A DNA stretch of 7,887 bases, taken from NCBI GenBank assembly GCA_023136725.1, contig JAGLQR010000071.1:1-7887 (forward strand). The letters are read 5' to 3'. Shown one piece after another: positions 1-6,186 of the stretch; the first letter of the stretch is position 1; every line of letters starts with the position of its first letter. The DNA comes from Candidatus Aminicenantota bacterium. Lineage in GTDB: Bacteria > Acidobacteriota > Aminicenantia > UBA2199. Made by a program: the position numbers and the translations under genes. The notes beneath the pieces were generated by a model. It was not told where the DNA came from. It made no database searches and saw only the letters and a program-made list of their open reading frames with translations.

Positions 1-3
1 ATC

Positions 4-20
4 GTGCGGGCCTTTTTTTT
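4..20 (+). terminator. Right half of a probable rho-independent terminator
   Basis: The window opens with a GC-rich stretch (GTGCGGGCC at 4-12) running straight into eight T's. This is the usual layout of the 3' arm of a terminator hairpin plus its U-tract on the plus strand. The matching 5' arm would lie left of the window, so the hairpin cannot be verified. It would end a plus-strand gene converging on the minus-strand operon that stops at 60. It could also serve that operon, because the complementary strand has an A-run before the hairpin. Confidence 0.45.
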
Positions 21-59
21 AATAATTATTCAGATGTATTGCTTTCTTTTGATGTTTTA

Positions 60-908
60 TCAGAATAGTTTTACAAATCGAAATTGTCCGTTTTGCAAGC
101 AAAGGTTGACCTGTCTGTTGGTAAATCCCGGCATCCAGCCTTTTATTGTGGTTTCCATAGGGATGAAGGGCCCCATTCTGTCAATGTAGAACGAAAGCAT
201 CCCCGGAAGTGGAATTCTCTCGATTGCCAGGATCGCATGAAATATGCCAAAGCCTTTCAATACAATGATTACCATTCTTTCTTTTCTGAATGACGCACCT
301 TCAAGCAGGCTTGCGAGTAGGATTGCTTTGGTGTCGCAATCTCCATAATTTCTGTAAAGACAGTTAAGAGGGGGGAAGAACTCCATAATGTACTTTCCTT
401 GAAAAAACTTTGGTGGTACTTTGTATCTTATATTTTGCACAAATTTGAGAAAGCAGATCGAAGGGTCTTCATTGTTTTTTATATCTGCTGAAAAAGTCAC
501 AACAGGAGAGAGTTCATTGAAATTGGCGGAACTATTATCAAATACGGTTTTATAGTTGATATGCAGCCCTTTCCTCGTCTGTATAAACCCTCTCTTCCTA
601 ATGTAAGAGGGATGTTTTATCTTCAGGTTCACTCCAAAATTATCCATTTCAGTTCTTATATCAACCTCAGACAAACTCAACTGAGTAATAATTGTTTTAT
701 TCTCAGTAATGTCCCATATGAACTCCCTGATAAATTTTTTATTTTCTTTACTTTTTGCTGAATCAAAAACATTGTCGAATGTGGATCCGGGTCCCGATCT
801 GTAAAGAATCTGATCCATTCCTGAAGAAATAAATGATGAAGTGTAAGATATAAAAAAGATCAATATAATTGGGGAGAAAAAGGATAGAAGGAACGACTTG
901 ATTTTCAC
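60..908 (-). CDS. Membrane-anchored transglutaminase-like protein
   Basis: This 282-residue protein has a hydrophobic N-terminal segment (about residues 5-28) that should act as a membrane anchor or uncleaved signal, leaving the rest outside the cytoplasm. The C-terminal third resembles the transglutaminase-like cysteine-protease fold. A helix-leading YGDCDTKAILLASLL (188-202) carries the candidate nucleophile Cys191, His224 lies in FHAILAI, and Glu252 in PMETT takes the place of the usual third catalytic acid. The preceding FVQNIRYKVPP (156-166) also fits the lead-in of this family. Residues 30-150 are not recognised. The start is GTG at 906-908, inside a GTGA overlap with the stop of the upstream gene, which suggests translational coupling; no strong Shine-Dalgarno is visible, consistent with that. 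Bacterial members of the superfamily are variously peptidases, amidases or cross-linking enzymes, so the reaction and substrate are unknown. The family call is fairly secure; catalytic activity is inferred from the conserved Cys-His-acid pattern. Confidence 0.72.
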   Translation of the reverse strand: MKIKSFLLSFFSPIILIFFISYTSSFISSGMDQILYRSGPGSTFDNVFDSAKSKENKKFIREFIWDITENKTIITQLSLSEVDIRTEMDNFGVNLKIKHPSYIRKRGFIQTRKGLHINYKTVFDNSSANFNELSPVVTFSADIKNNEDPSICFLKFVQNIRYKVPPKFFQGKYIMEFFPPLNCLYRNYGDCDTKAILLASLLEGASFRKERMVIIVLKGFGIFHAILAIERIPLPGMLSFYIDRMGPFIPMETTIKGWMPGFTNRQVNLCLQNGQFRFVKLF

Positions 909-1429
909 TTGACCATTAATCCGGTTATTATTGTACTCAAAATAGATTCAAAGAACAGTCCGATGACTATTACAGTTACACTGATGATGATTGCAACAGA
1001 AATGTTACCATTCTTTATTTCTTCCCATTCGTTTATGTCTTTATTTATTACCATCAGGATTTTCATTGCGAAATATATGGTAATTGCTCCTGTCAGGAGT
1101 GCTATCGACAGAGAGATTGAGATTCCGTAAAGAAGTTTTAGTGAACTTTTCAGTGAAAATCCTGAGTAATATCCTGAATACCAGACATTCATAATGGGTT
1201 TGATCGTTTCAAAACATAATCTCCCCAGTGTCCATATGAATGAACCAAGAACAAGCGCAATGCCAATATTCCGGTTCACTACTATTTCCTCCCTGACATC
1301 TATCTTCTGCCTTGTAAGAAATCTGATGATAATTATGCTTCCGAATACGGATATGATCACTGAACTGAATATCAATAAGAGGTAGATCAGATTTGAAAGG
1401 ACTAAAAGTAAAGTGTTTTCTCCTGACAT
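905..1429 (-). CDS. Four-helix membrane protein, DUF350-like
   Basis: This small integral membrane protein (174 residues) has four predicted helices at about 8-36, 53-77, 98-128 and 143-170. It looks like an internal duplication: REEIVVNRNIGIALVLG (46-62) and WEEIKNGNISVAIII (135-149) both have an acidic pair, then an Asn, before a helix, preceding the second and fourth helices. That two-unit arrangement, with helix pairs and a conserved E...N..A pattern at the cytoplasmic edge, resembles the DUF350 family (YjfL-like), whose function is not established. Assignment to DUF350 is by eye and could be wrong; a generic four-helix membrane protein is the fallback. The start ATG (1427-1429) is preceded by AAGAGG at 1435-1440, a good ribosome site. 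It is the first gene of a two-gene operon and its TGA stop overlaps the start of the transglutaminase-like gene. Confidence 0.62.
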   Translation of the reverse strand: MSGENTLLLVLSNLIYLLLIFSSVIISVFGSIIIIRFLTRQKIDVREEIVVNRNIGIALVLGSFIWTLGRLCFETIKPIMNVWYSGYYSGFSLKSSLKLLYGISISLSIALLTGAITIYFAMKILMVINKDINEWEEIKNGNISVAIIISVTVIVIGLFFESILSTIITGLMVK

Positions 1430-1445
1430 TAAGGCCTCTTAGTTA

Positions 1446-1473
1446 ATAATAACTTAAAAATTCTCATTTTCAA
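1446..1473 (-). promoter_or_regulatory. Candidate sigma-70 promoter for the DUF350/transglutaminase-like operon
   Basis: Read on the minus strand, TTGAAA (1468-1473) is followed after 16 bp by TATTAT (1446-1451), each differing from consensus at one position. Transcription would begin near 1439, leaving only about ten bases before the ATG and clipping the ribosome site. The match may therefore be chance in AT-rich DNA, or the true start point may differ slightly. Confidence 0.28.
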
Positions 1474-1478
1474 ACAAA

Positions 1479-1484
1479 TATAAT
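1479..1484 (+). promoter_or_regulatory. Candidate -10 box for the FGE-like gene
   Basis: A perfect TATAAT lies in the divergent spacer about 35 bp before the proposed TTG start. Upstream there is only a poor -35 candidate (TTAAAA at 1454-1459, 19-bp spacing). Transcription starting near 1491 would give a leader of about 27 bases. The region is very AT-rich, so chance matches are likely. Confidence 0.28.
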
Positions 1485-1517
1485 ATTAAGTGAAAGGTCA
1501 AATGCATTCTTAAGATC

Positions 1518-2408
1518 TTGTCTCAATTGGAAATGTTTATAATTAAAGTGTTTCCCGATAATTCATTTTGTGTACTCGGGGTATCTGGTTTATATTCAGT
1601 TGATAAATTCAGTTTTAATACTATTATAAAGGCGGAGGCGAAAATTTTTCTAAAAGATATTTTTAAAAAAATAAAACCTGACCCGGGCGTCAAGCTGGAG
1701 ATAATCGGGACAATAATTAATAATATGCAGTTTATCGAAGGGGGTTCATTTCTGATGGGGGCTTCATCAGGTGACAGTGAAGAATCTCCTGTCCATAACG
1801 TACTTCTGGACCCATTCTATATCGGGAAATATGAAGTCACTCAAAATGAATGGCAATCAATAATGGGAACAACACCATGGAAGGATTCTAAATATGTAGT
1901 AAATGGTGAAAATTATCCAGCTGTGGAAATAAATTATTATGATTCAAGAGATTTTATCGACAAGATTTCAAAAGCAACAAAAAATAGTTTTCGACTCCCG
2001 ACAGAAGCGGAGTGGGAATATTGCTGCAGGGCAGGAACAAAAACCACATATTTCCATGGTTCACTTAAACGTAACCTGGGGAAGTATGCCTGGTTCTACG
2101 ATAATGCATTTAAGAAAAAGATAATGCACCCTTTAGAGGTGGGGTTAAAAGAACCAAATAAATGGGGATTGTATGATATGCTCGGGAATGTTTATGAATG
2201 GTGTTCAGACTGGTTCAGCAACACTTACTACAATCGCTCTCCTGTGAACAATCCCAAGGGGCCGAAATATGGTTCTCACAGAGTCGCCAGAGGAGGGGAC
2301 TGGGCAAGAACTGATCACTTTATCAGATCCGCTGCAAGAAGATGTTACTCTCCTCATTTTCGTGATGCAAGTATCGGTTTCAGGATTGCCATGGATCAGC
2401 CTGACTGA
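1518..2408 (+). CDS. SUMF1/FGE-fold protein lacking the catalytic cysteines
   Basis: Residues 70-292 form a formylglycine-generating-enzyme (SUMF1/FGE-sulfatase) domain. In order they show MQFIEGGSFLMGA (70-82), PFYIGKYEVTQNEW (99-112), FRLPTEAEWEYCCRAGT (158-174), WGLYDMLGNVYEWCSDWF (216-233), RVARGGDW (255-262) and the closing GFRI (287-290). True FGEs have two active-site cysteines just after the GG motif; here the aligned positions appear to be Arg264 and Ile269, so sulfatase-activating chemistry is unlikely. Cysteine-less relatives are widespread and include structural, binding and other enzymatic proteins, so a function cannot be named. Residues 1-69 are not recognised, and no signal peptide is visible, so it is probably cytoplasmic. 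The start is uncertain: TTG at 1518 gives the full frame, but ATG at 1533 (five codons later) is equally possible and neither has a strong ribosome site. An in-frame stop at 1491-1493 limits upstream extension. The gene diverges from the DUF350 operon and lies 66 bp before oligopeptidase B. Confidence 0.88.
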   Translation: MSQLEMFIIKVFPDNSFCVLGVSGLYSVDKFSFNTIIKAEAKIFLKDIFKKIKPDPGVKLEIIGTIINNMQFIEGGSFLMGASSGDSEESPVHNVLLDPFYIGKYEVTQNEWQSIMGTTPWKDSKYVVNGENYPAVEINYYDSRDFIDKISKATKNSFRLPTEAEWEYCCRAGTKTTYFHGSLKRNLGKYAWFYDNAFKKKIMHPLEVGLKEPNKWGLYDMLGNVYEWCSDWFSNTYYNRSPVNNPKGPKYGSHRVARGGDWARTDHFIRSAARRCYSPHFRDASIGFRIAMDQPD

Positions 2409-2429
2409 TCTTAATCCTATATTTATAGT
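2401..2429 (+). promoter_or_regulatory. Weak candidate promoter for oligopeptidase B
   Basis: CTGACT (2401-2406) and TATAGT (2424-2429) are separated by 17 bp, with four and five of six consensus matches. The -35 overlaps the last codons and stop of the FGE-like gene. A perfect 10-bp palindrome, AGTTTAAACT (2427-2436), overlaps the -10. No terminator is visible between the two genes, so read-through from the FGE-like gene is equally possible. Confidence 0.22.
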
Positions 2430-2474
2430 TTAAACTTTTATTCTAATGTGGTAGAGATTTAATCAGGAGAAAAA

Positions 2475-4640
2475 ATGAATTTGAAATTTATCGGGAAAAG
2501 AACTTTGGTGTTAATAACATTATTTTCATTAATAATTATGTCAGGATATGTTCAGGCCGTAGATCATAAAGATGGAGGGAAAAATTTGAATAAAAAAATA
2601 GAACCCCCAGTTGCAAAGAGGGTAAAAAAAGAATTAGTAAAGTTTGGTGATACAAGAATTGATAATTATTTCTGGCTCAGAGAACGGGAAAACCCCGAAG
2701 TTATCAGTTATCTTAATGCTGAAAATAAATATCTGAAAGATTCATTAAAACATACGGAAGTTCTTCAGAATAACCTGTTCAAAGAGATTACCGGGAGAAT
2801 TGTGAAAGATGATTCGACCGTTCCTTATAAGAAGAATGGATATTACTACTATATCAGATATGAAAAAGGGAAGGAGTATCCTTTCCATTGCCGGAAGAAG
2901 GGGTCTCTTAACGTGAAAGAGGAGATTCTTCTTGATGTAAATGAAATGGCTGAAGGGTATAAATATTTTAATGTCAGGGGGCTTTCTGTAAGTAAAGATA
3001 ATAAACTCCTTGCTTATGGTGTTGATAAAGTAAGCAGAAGAAAATATACGATACATTTCAAAGATCTTGTTTCCGGTAAGATACTTAAGAATGAGATCAA
3101 AAACACAACAGGATCTGCAATATGGGCAAATGACAATAAAACCATTTTTTATACAAAGAAAGATAAAACTCTCAGGTCCTTCAAGATCTTTAAGCACATG
3201 TTGGGTGGTGATTCAGGTAAAGATAAGCTGATATTCCACGAAACAGATCCAACCTTTTCAGTTTTTGCTTTTAAGACAAAGTCAGAAAAATTCATTATGA
3301 TCGGATCGGATAGTACACTAACTTCTGAATACCGTTTTGTAAGTGCTGATTCTCCTGATGATAAGTTTAAAATAATTCATCCGAGGGAGAGGAGTATTGA
3401 ATATTCTGTTGATCATTTCGGTGAAAATTTTTATATCAGGACCAATTATAAGGCCAAAAATTTCAGATTGGTTTCCACTCCCATAAACAAAACAGAGAAA
3501 GAGAACTGGGAAGAGATCATTCCGAACAGAGATGACATTTTTCTCTCGGACTTTGATCTCTTTAAAAAATATCTTGTGATAAATGAGAGGAAGTACGGGC
3601 TTAACAGGTTCAGGATCATAAAATGGGGGGATAAAAGCGAATATTTTATGGAATTCGGAGAAGAGGCATATTCTGCCTACCTCGGGAAGAACTATGAATA
3701 TGATATTGTGATACTGAGGTATAAATATTCATCAATGACCACTCCGGATTCAGAATTTGATTTTAATATGGTTACGAAGGAGAGGAAACTCCTTAAACAG
3801 GAGAAGATCCTGGGAGGATTTGACCCTGCAAATTATAAAACAAAAAGATATTTTGCTACCGCAAGGGATGATGTGAAAGTTCCTGTTACCCTGGTTTATA
3901 GAAAAGATAAGTTTAAAAAAGGGACAAATCCTCTTTATGTATATGGATATGGTTCATATGGAGCAAGTATGAGTGCAGGTTTCCGTTCATATAGATTAAG
4001 TCTTCTTGACCGGGGAATTGTTTATGCAATAGCTCATGTACGGGGCGGGCAGGAGATGGGCCGTCACTGGTATGAGGACGGGAAACTTTTGAAGAAAAAG
4101 AATACATTTACCGATTTTATCGATTGTACCAAATTCCTCCTGGATGAAAAATATGGAGATCCCTCAAAGGTTTTTGCAATGGGCGGCAGTGCCGGAGGGC
4201 TTCTCATGGGAGCAATTATAAATATGAGGCCCGATATGTACAAAGGTATTATCGCGCATGTTCCGTGGGTAGATGTTGTTACAACGATGCTCGATGACAC
4301 GATACCTTTAACCACTACTGAATATGATGAGTGGGGGAATCCGAATAATAAAGAGTATTATGAATATATGCTCTCATACTCACCATATGATCATGTAGAA
4401 AGGAAGGATTATTCAGCAATGCTTGTTACCACCGGGCTTCATGATTCTCAGGTGCAGTATTGGGAACCGGCGAAATGGGTGGCAAAACTGAGGTATAAAA
4501 AAACAGATAATAATCCTCTTTACCTCAATACGAACATGGATGCAGGGCATGGCGGAGCTTCCGGAAGATTCAGGCGATATAAAGAGACAGCTCTTGAATA
4601 TGCATTCATACTTGATCTTCTTGGAATGAATAAAAAATAA
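2475..4640 (+). CDS. ptrB: Oligopeptidase B, exported (S9A serine peptidase)
   Basis: This serine oligopeptidase cleaves short peptides after Arg or Lys. The 721-residue protein begins with a signal peptide (basic start, hydrophobic core about 10-24, likely cleavage after VQA at 26-28). The S9 N-terminal region and beta-propeller follow (about 44-440, opening with PPVAKRVKKE and FGDTRIDNYFWLRE), then a C-terminal alpha/beta-hydrolase domain. The triad is Ser572 in GGSAGG, Asp657 in GLHDSQVQYWEPAKW and His692 in DAGHGGASG. The 85- and 35-residue gaps match those I recall for E. coli oligopeptidase B. MRPDMYKGIIAHVPWVDVVT and the IPLTT..YDEWGNP segment are typical of oligopeptidase B rather than prolyl oligopeptidase. 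Glu616 keeps the first acidic P1-specificity residue, while the second is Asp618 instead of the usual Glu, a conservative change. The classical enzyme is cytosolic and about 40 residues shorter at the N-terminus; the leader here implies periplasmic action, probably on peptide fragments. AGGAG at 2465-2469 supports the ATG start. The stop lies 2 bp from that of the convergent MFS gene. Confidence 0.95.
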   Translation: MNLKFIGKRTLVLITLFSLIIMSGYVQAVDHKDGGKNLNKKIEPPVAKRVKKELVKFGDTRIDNYFWLRERENPEVISYLNAENKYLKDSLKHTEVLQNNLFKEITGRIVKDDSTVPYKKNGYYYYIRYEKGKEYPFHCRKKGSLNVKEEILLDVNEMAEGYKYFNVRGLSVSKDNKLLAYGVDKVSRRKYTIHFKDLVSGKILKNEIKNTTGSAIWANDNKTIFYTKKDKTLRSFKIFKHMLGGDSGKDKLIFHETDPTFSVFAFKTKSEKFIMIGSDSTLTSEYRFVSADSPDDKFKIIHPRERSIEYSVDHFGENFYIRTNYKAKNFRLVSTPINKTEKENWEEIIPNRDDIFLSDFDLFKKYLVINERKYGLNRFRIIKWGDKSEYFMEFGEEAYSAYLGKNYEYDIVILRYKYSSMTTPDSEFDFNMVTKERKLLKQEKILGGFDPANYKTKRYFATARDDVKVPVTLVYRKDKFKKGTNPLYVYGYGSYGASMSAGFRSYRLSLLDRGIVYAIAHVRGGQEMGRHWYEDGKLLKKKNTFTDFIDCTKFLLDEKYGDPSKVFAMGGSAGGLLMGAIINMRPDMYKGIIAHVPWVDVVTTMLDDTIPLTTTEYDEWGNPNNKEYYEYMLSYSPYDHVERKDYSAMLVTTGLHDSQVQYWEPAKWVAKLRYKKTDNNPLYLNTNMDAGHGGASGRFRRYKETALEYAFILDLLGMNKK

Positions 4641-4642
4641 GA

Positions 4643-6016
4643 TTATCTTTTCTGACGGGCAAGGGATGCGAAGATTCCCAGAAAACAGAGAAAGGCAAAG
4701 ATAGAAAAAGATATCTTTACAGATATTAAAAGGCTTCCTACATTTTCAGGACCGATCTCTGCCTGGCCGATAAATAGGGAGAACAACATCATTACTATCC
4801 CCATACTGAACATTTGTCCGACGAGTCTCATGGTCCCAAGGGTTCCGGATGCGATACCCAGATCTCTTTTCTGAACTGAGCTCATTATCGCGTTTGAGTT
4901 TGGAGATGAGAAAAGAGCAAAACCAACACCCAGCAGTATAAGTATAATTATTATAAACAGAATAGATGTATCCTGCGAAATAAAAACCAGAAGGAAGAGC
5001 CCGAATGTTGAAATTGCCATTCCGATTGATGCAACCTTTCCCGGATCGATCCTGTCTGAAAGTCTGCCAGCAGGTGGAGAAAATAATGCCATGATTATCG
5101 GCTGAACAACGAGTATGAATCCTGCCTCTTTCGGACTGAATCCTTTTGCATATTGCAGATAGAAACTTAAAAGAAAAGCAACGGCAAATGTTGCGCAATA
5201 ATTTATGAGTGCAGCAAGATTAGAATATCTGAAGATCATATTCTGCCTGAACAGGTGAAGATTCAGGAGTGGGAAATCAGATCTTAATTCCCAGTAAATA
5301 AAGGTTGTCAAAAACAGCAATCCTGAAAGAAAAATAACCAGTCCTGTCATGTTGTTCAGTTTAGGGAAACCATACATTATAAGAACCAGTGAAATCCCGT
5401 ATAGAAAAGATCCGGTTAGATCAAACTTCTCCCCTTCAGCATCTTTCCATTCACCTTTCAATTTCCTGATGACTATATAAGTTGTTAGAAAGCCGAGAAT
5501 CGTAACCAGATAAAAAATGCTTCTCCAGCCGAAGTACTCAGTCAGGATCCCGCCTGCGGATGGTCCCAGTGACAACCCTATATAAACTGCTGCGACTGCC
5601 AGGCCGAAAGCCTTTCCCCTTTCAGGGGCAGGGAATACTGATGTTAATATTGCCATACCTGTTCCGAATATCATTCCGCTTCCGGCAGCCTGAAATATTC
5701 TGAATATTATGAGTTGTTGTACCGAACCTGCAGTACCACAGAGGAATGAGAATATGGTAAAGATAATTATCCCGAGAATAAAAACTTTTTTTCTCCCCTT
5801 GATATCTGCTACTCTTCCGAAGGGGACCAGGAAAACTGCCGAGGCCAGAAGATAAGATGTTGCAATCCAACTTAATAAAATCGCATTAGCCTTAAAGTCG
5901 GAGCCGATGGCAGGGAGGGCTACATTTATTGATGAACCCATGAATGGTGTAAGAAATGATGCCAGTGAAGCAGCGATCAGGGCACTTTTCTTCTGTTCCT
6001 TGTTGCTTATTTCCAT
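4643..6016 (-). CDS. MFS multidrug-type exporter, DHA2 (14-helix) family
   Basis: This is a proton-driven inner-membrane transporter, probably an efflux pump. The 457 residues fit 14 hydrophobic helices (roughly 13-35, 47-66, 78-94, 101-121, 136-156, 165-183, 201-217, 224-241, 265-288, 297-313, 329-346, 352-371, 386-412 and 434-453). MFS motif A is GRVADIKGRKKV (67-78), motif B starts at Arg106 (RIFQAAGSGMI), and the antiporter motif C is GLSLGPSAGG (147-156). A degenerate second motif A, GRLSDRIDPGKV (317-328), marks the second half. NVALP (31-35) in helix 1 is typical of EmrB/QacA relatives, but the acidic residue that often sits just before it is replaced by SSI. The substrate cannot be read from sequence. 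No MarR- or TetR-type regulator, membrane-fusion protein or outer-membrane partner is adjacent. The ATG start (6014-6016) has only a weak AAAAAGA upstream. It is transcribed alone, divergent from the binding protein gene and convergent with oligopeptidase B. Confidence 0.88.
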   Translation of the reverse strand: MEISNKEQKKSALIAASLASFLTPFMGSSINVALPAIGSDFKANAILLSWIATSYLLASAVFLVPFGRVADIKGRKKVFILGIIIFTIFSFLCGTAGSVQQLIIFRIFQAAGSGMIFGTGMAILTSVFPAPERGKAFGLAVAAVYIGLSLGPSAGGILTEYFGWRSIFYLVTILGFLTTYIVIRKLKGEWKDAEGEKFDLTGSFLYGISLVLIMYGFPKLNNMTGLVIFLSGLLFLTTFIYWELRSDFPLLNLHLFRQNMIFRYSNLAALINYCATFAVAFLLSFYLQYAKGFSPKEAGFILVVQPIIMALFSPPAGRLSDRIDPGKVASIGMAISTFGLFLLVFISQDTSILFIIIILILLGVGFALFSSPNSNAIMSSVQKRDLGIASGTLGTMRLVGQMFSMGIVMMLFSLFIGQAEIGPENVGSLLISVKISFSIFAFLCFLGIFASLARQKR

Positions 6017-6065
6017 AAATGATCTTTTTGTAAAGTATTGTTAAAAATATCAATATTAAAAATCC

Positions 6066-6093
6066 ATTATACAATAAAGTTGAATTAATTATA
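6066..6093 (-). promoter_or_regulatory. Two candidate -10 boxes for the MFS gene
   Basis: Read on the minus strand, perfect TATAAT hexamers occur at 6088-6093 and 6066-6071, 22 bp apart and 50-80 bp upstream of the ATG. Neither has a recognisable -35 at normal spacing. The DNA is extremely AT-rich, so one or both may be accidental. Confidence 0.22.
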
Positions 6094-6124
6094 GAGTAAG
6101 ATCTTTCCTTTCAGCTTTTTATTG

Positions 6125-6142
6125 TTTTCCCGTAGTGGAAAA
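6125..6142. repeat. Short perfect inverted repeat in the divergent spacer
   Basis: TTTTCC (6125-6130) and GGAAAA (6137-6142) form perfect 6-bp arms around a 6-base centre, CGTAGT. The right arm coincides with the candidate -35 of the binding-protein gene. It could be an operator for a dimeric regulator; it is too short and lacks the T-run needed to call it a terminator. Confidence 0.35.
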
Positions 6143-6164
6143 TAAAATTTCAGAATATTATAAT
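6136..6164 (+). promoter_or_regulatory. Candidate promoter for the binding protein/sensor operon
   Basis: TGGAAA (6136-6141) and a perfect TATAAT (6159-6164) are spaced by 17 bp. Transcription would start near 6171, about 16 bases before the TTG codon and just ahead of the GAGGG ribosome site. The short leader is workable. The call rests on consensus matching alone. Confidence 0.35.
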
Positions 6165-6175
6165 TATTAAAAAAA

Positions 6176-6180
6176 GAGGG
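6176..6180 (+). promoter_or_regulatory. Ribosome binding site that fixes a TTG start
   Basis: GAGGG sits six bases (AATATA) before the TTG at 6187-6189, the ideal spacing. No in-frame ATG occurs until residue 21, inside the membrane anchor, so the TTG is the most likely start of the PhnD-like protein. Confidence 0.6.
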
Positions 6181-6186
6181 AATATA

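Noticed and set aside
4..189. Plus-strand open frame of 61 codons at the left edge
   Set aside because: It begins within the probable terminator hairpin, has no ribosome site, and overlaps the end of the transglutaminase-like gene on the other strand.
1518..2408. FGE-like protein as the variable target of a diversity-generating retroelement
   Set aside because: Some such targets use this fold, but there is no reverse transcriptase, template repeat or duplicated 3' segment in the window.
2427..2436. Perfect palindrome AGTTTAAACT as a regulator site
   Set aside because: Ten bases of AT-rich palindrome are expected by chance at this composition; noted only within the weak promoter entry.
2745..3197. 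Minus-strand open frame of 150 codons inside oligopeptidase B
   Set aside because: It lies entirely within a strongly supported gene, shows no recognisable domain, and has low-complexity, shadow-like composition.
4746..5198. Second minus-strand open frame of 150 codons inside the MFS gene
   Set aside because: It is an alternative frame of the transporter; the main frame shows clear MFS motifs and helices and this one does not.
5892..6074. Minus-strand 60-codon frame overlapping the start of the MFS gene, a possible leader peptide
   Set aside because: It runs out of frame through about 120 bases of the MFS coding region, has no good ribosome site and no attenuator-like hairpin follows.
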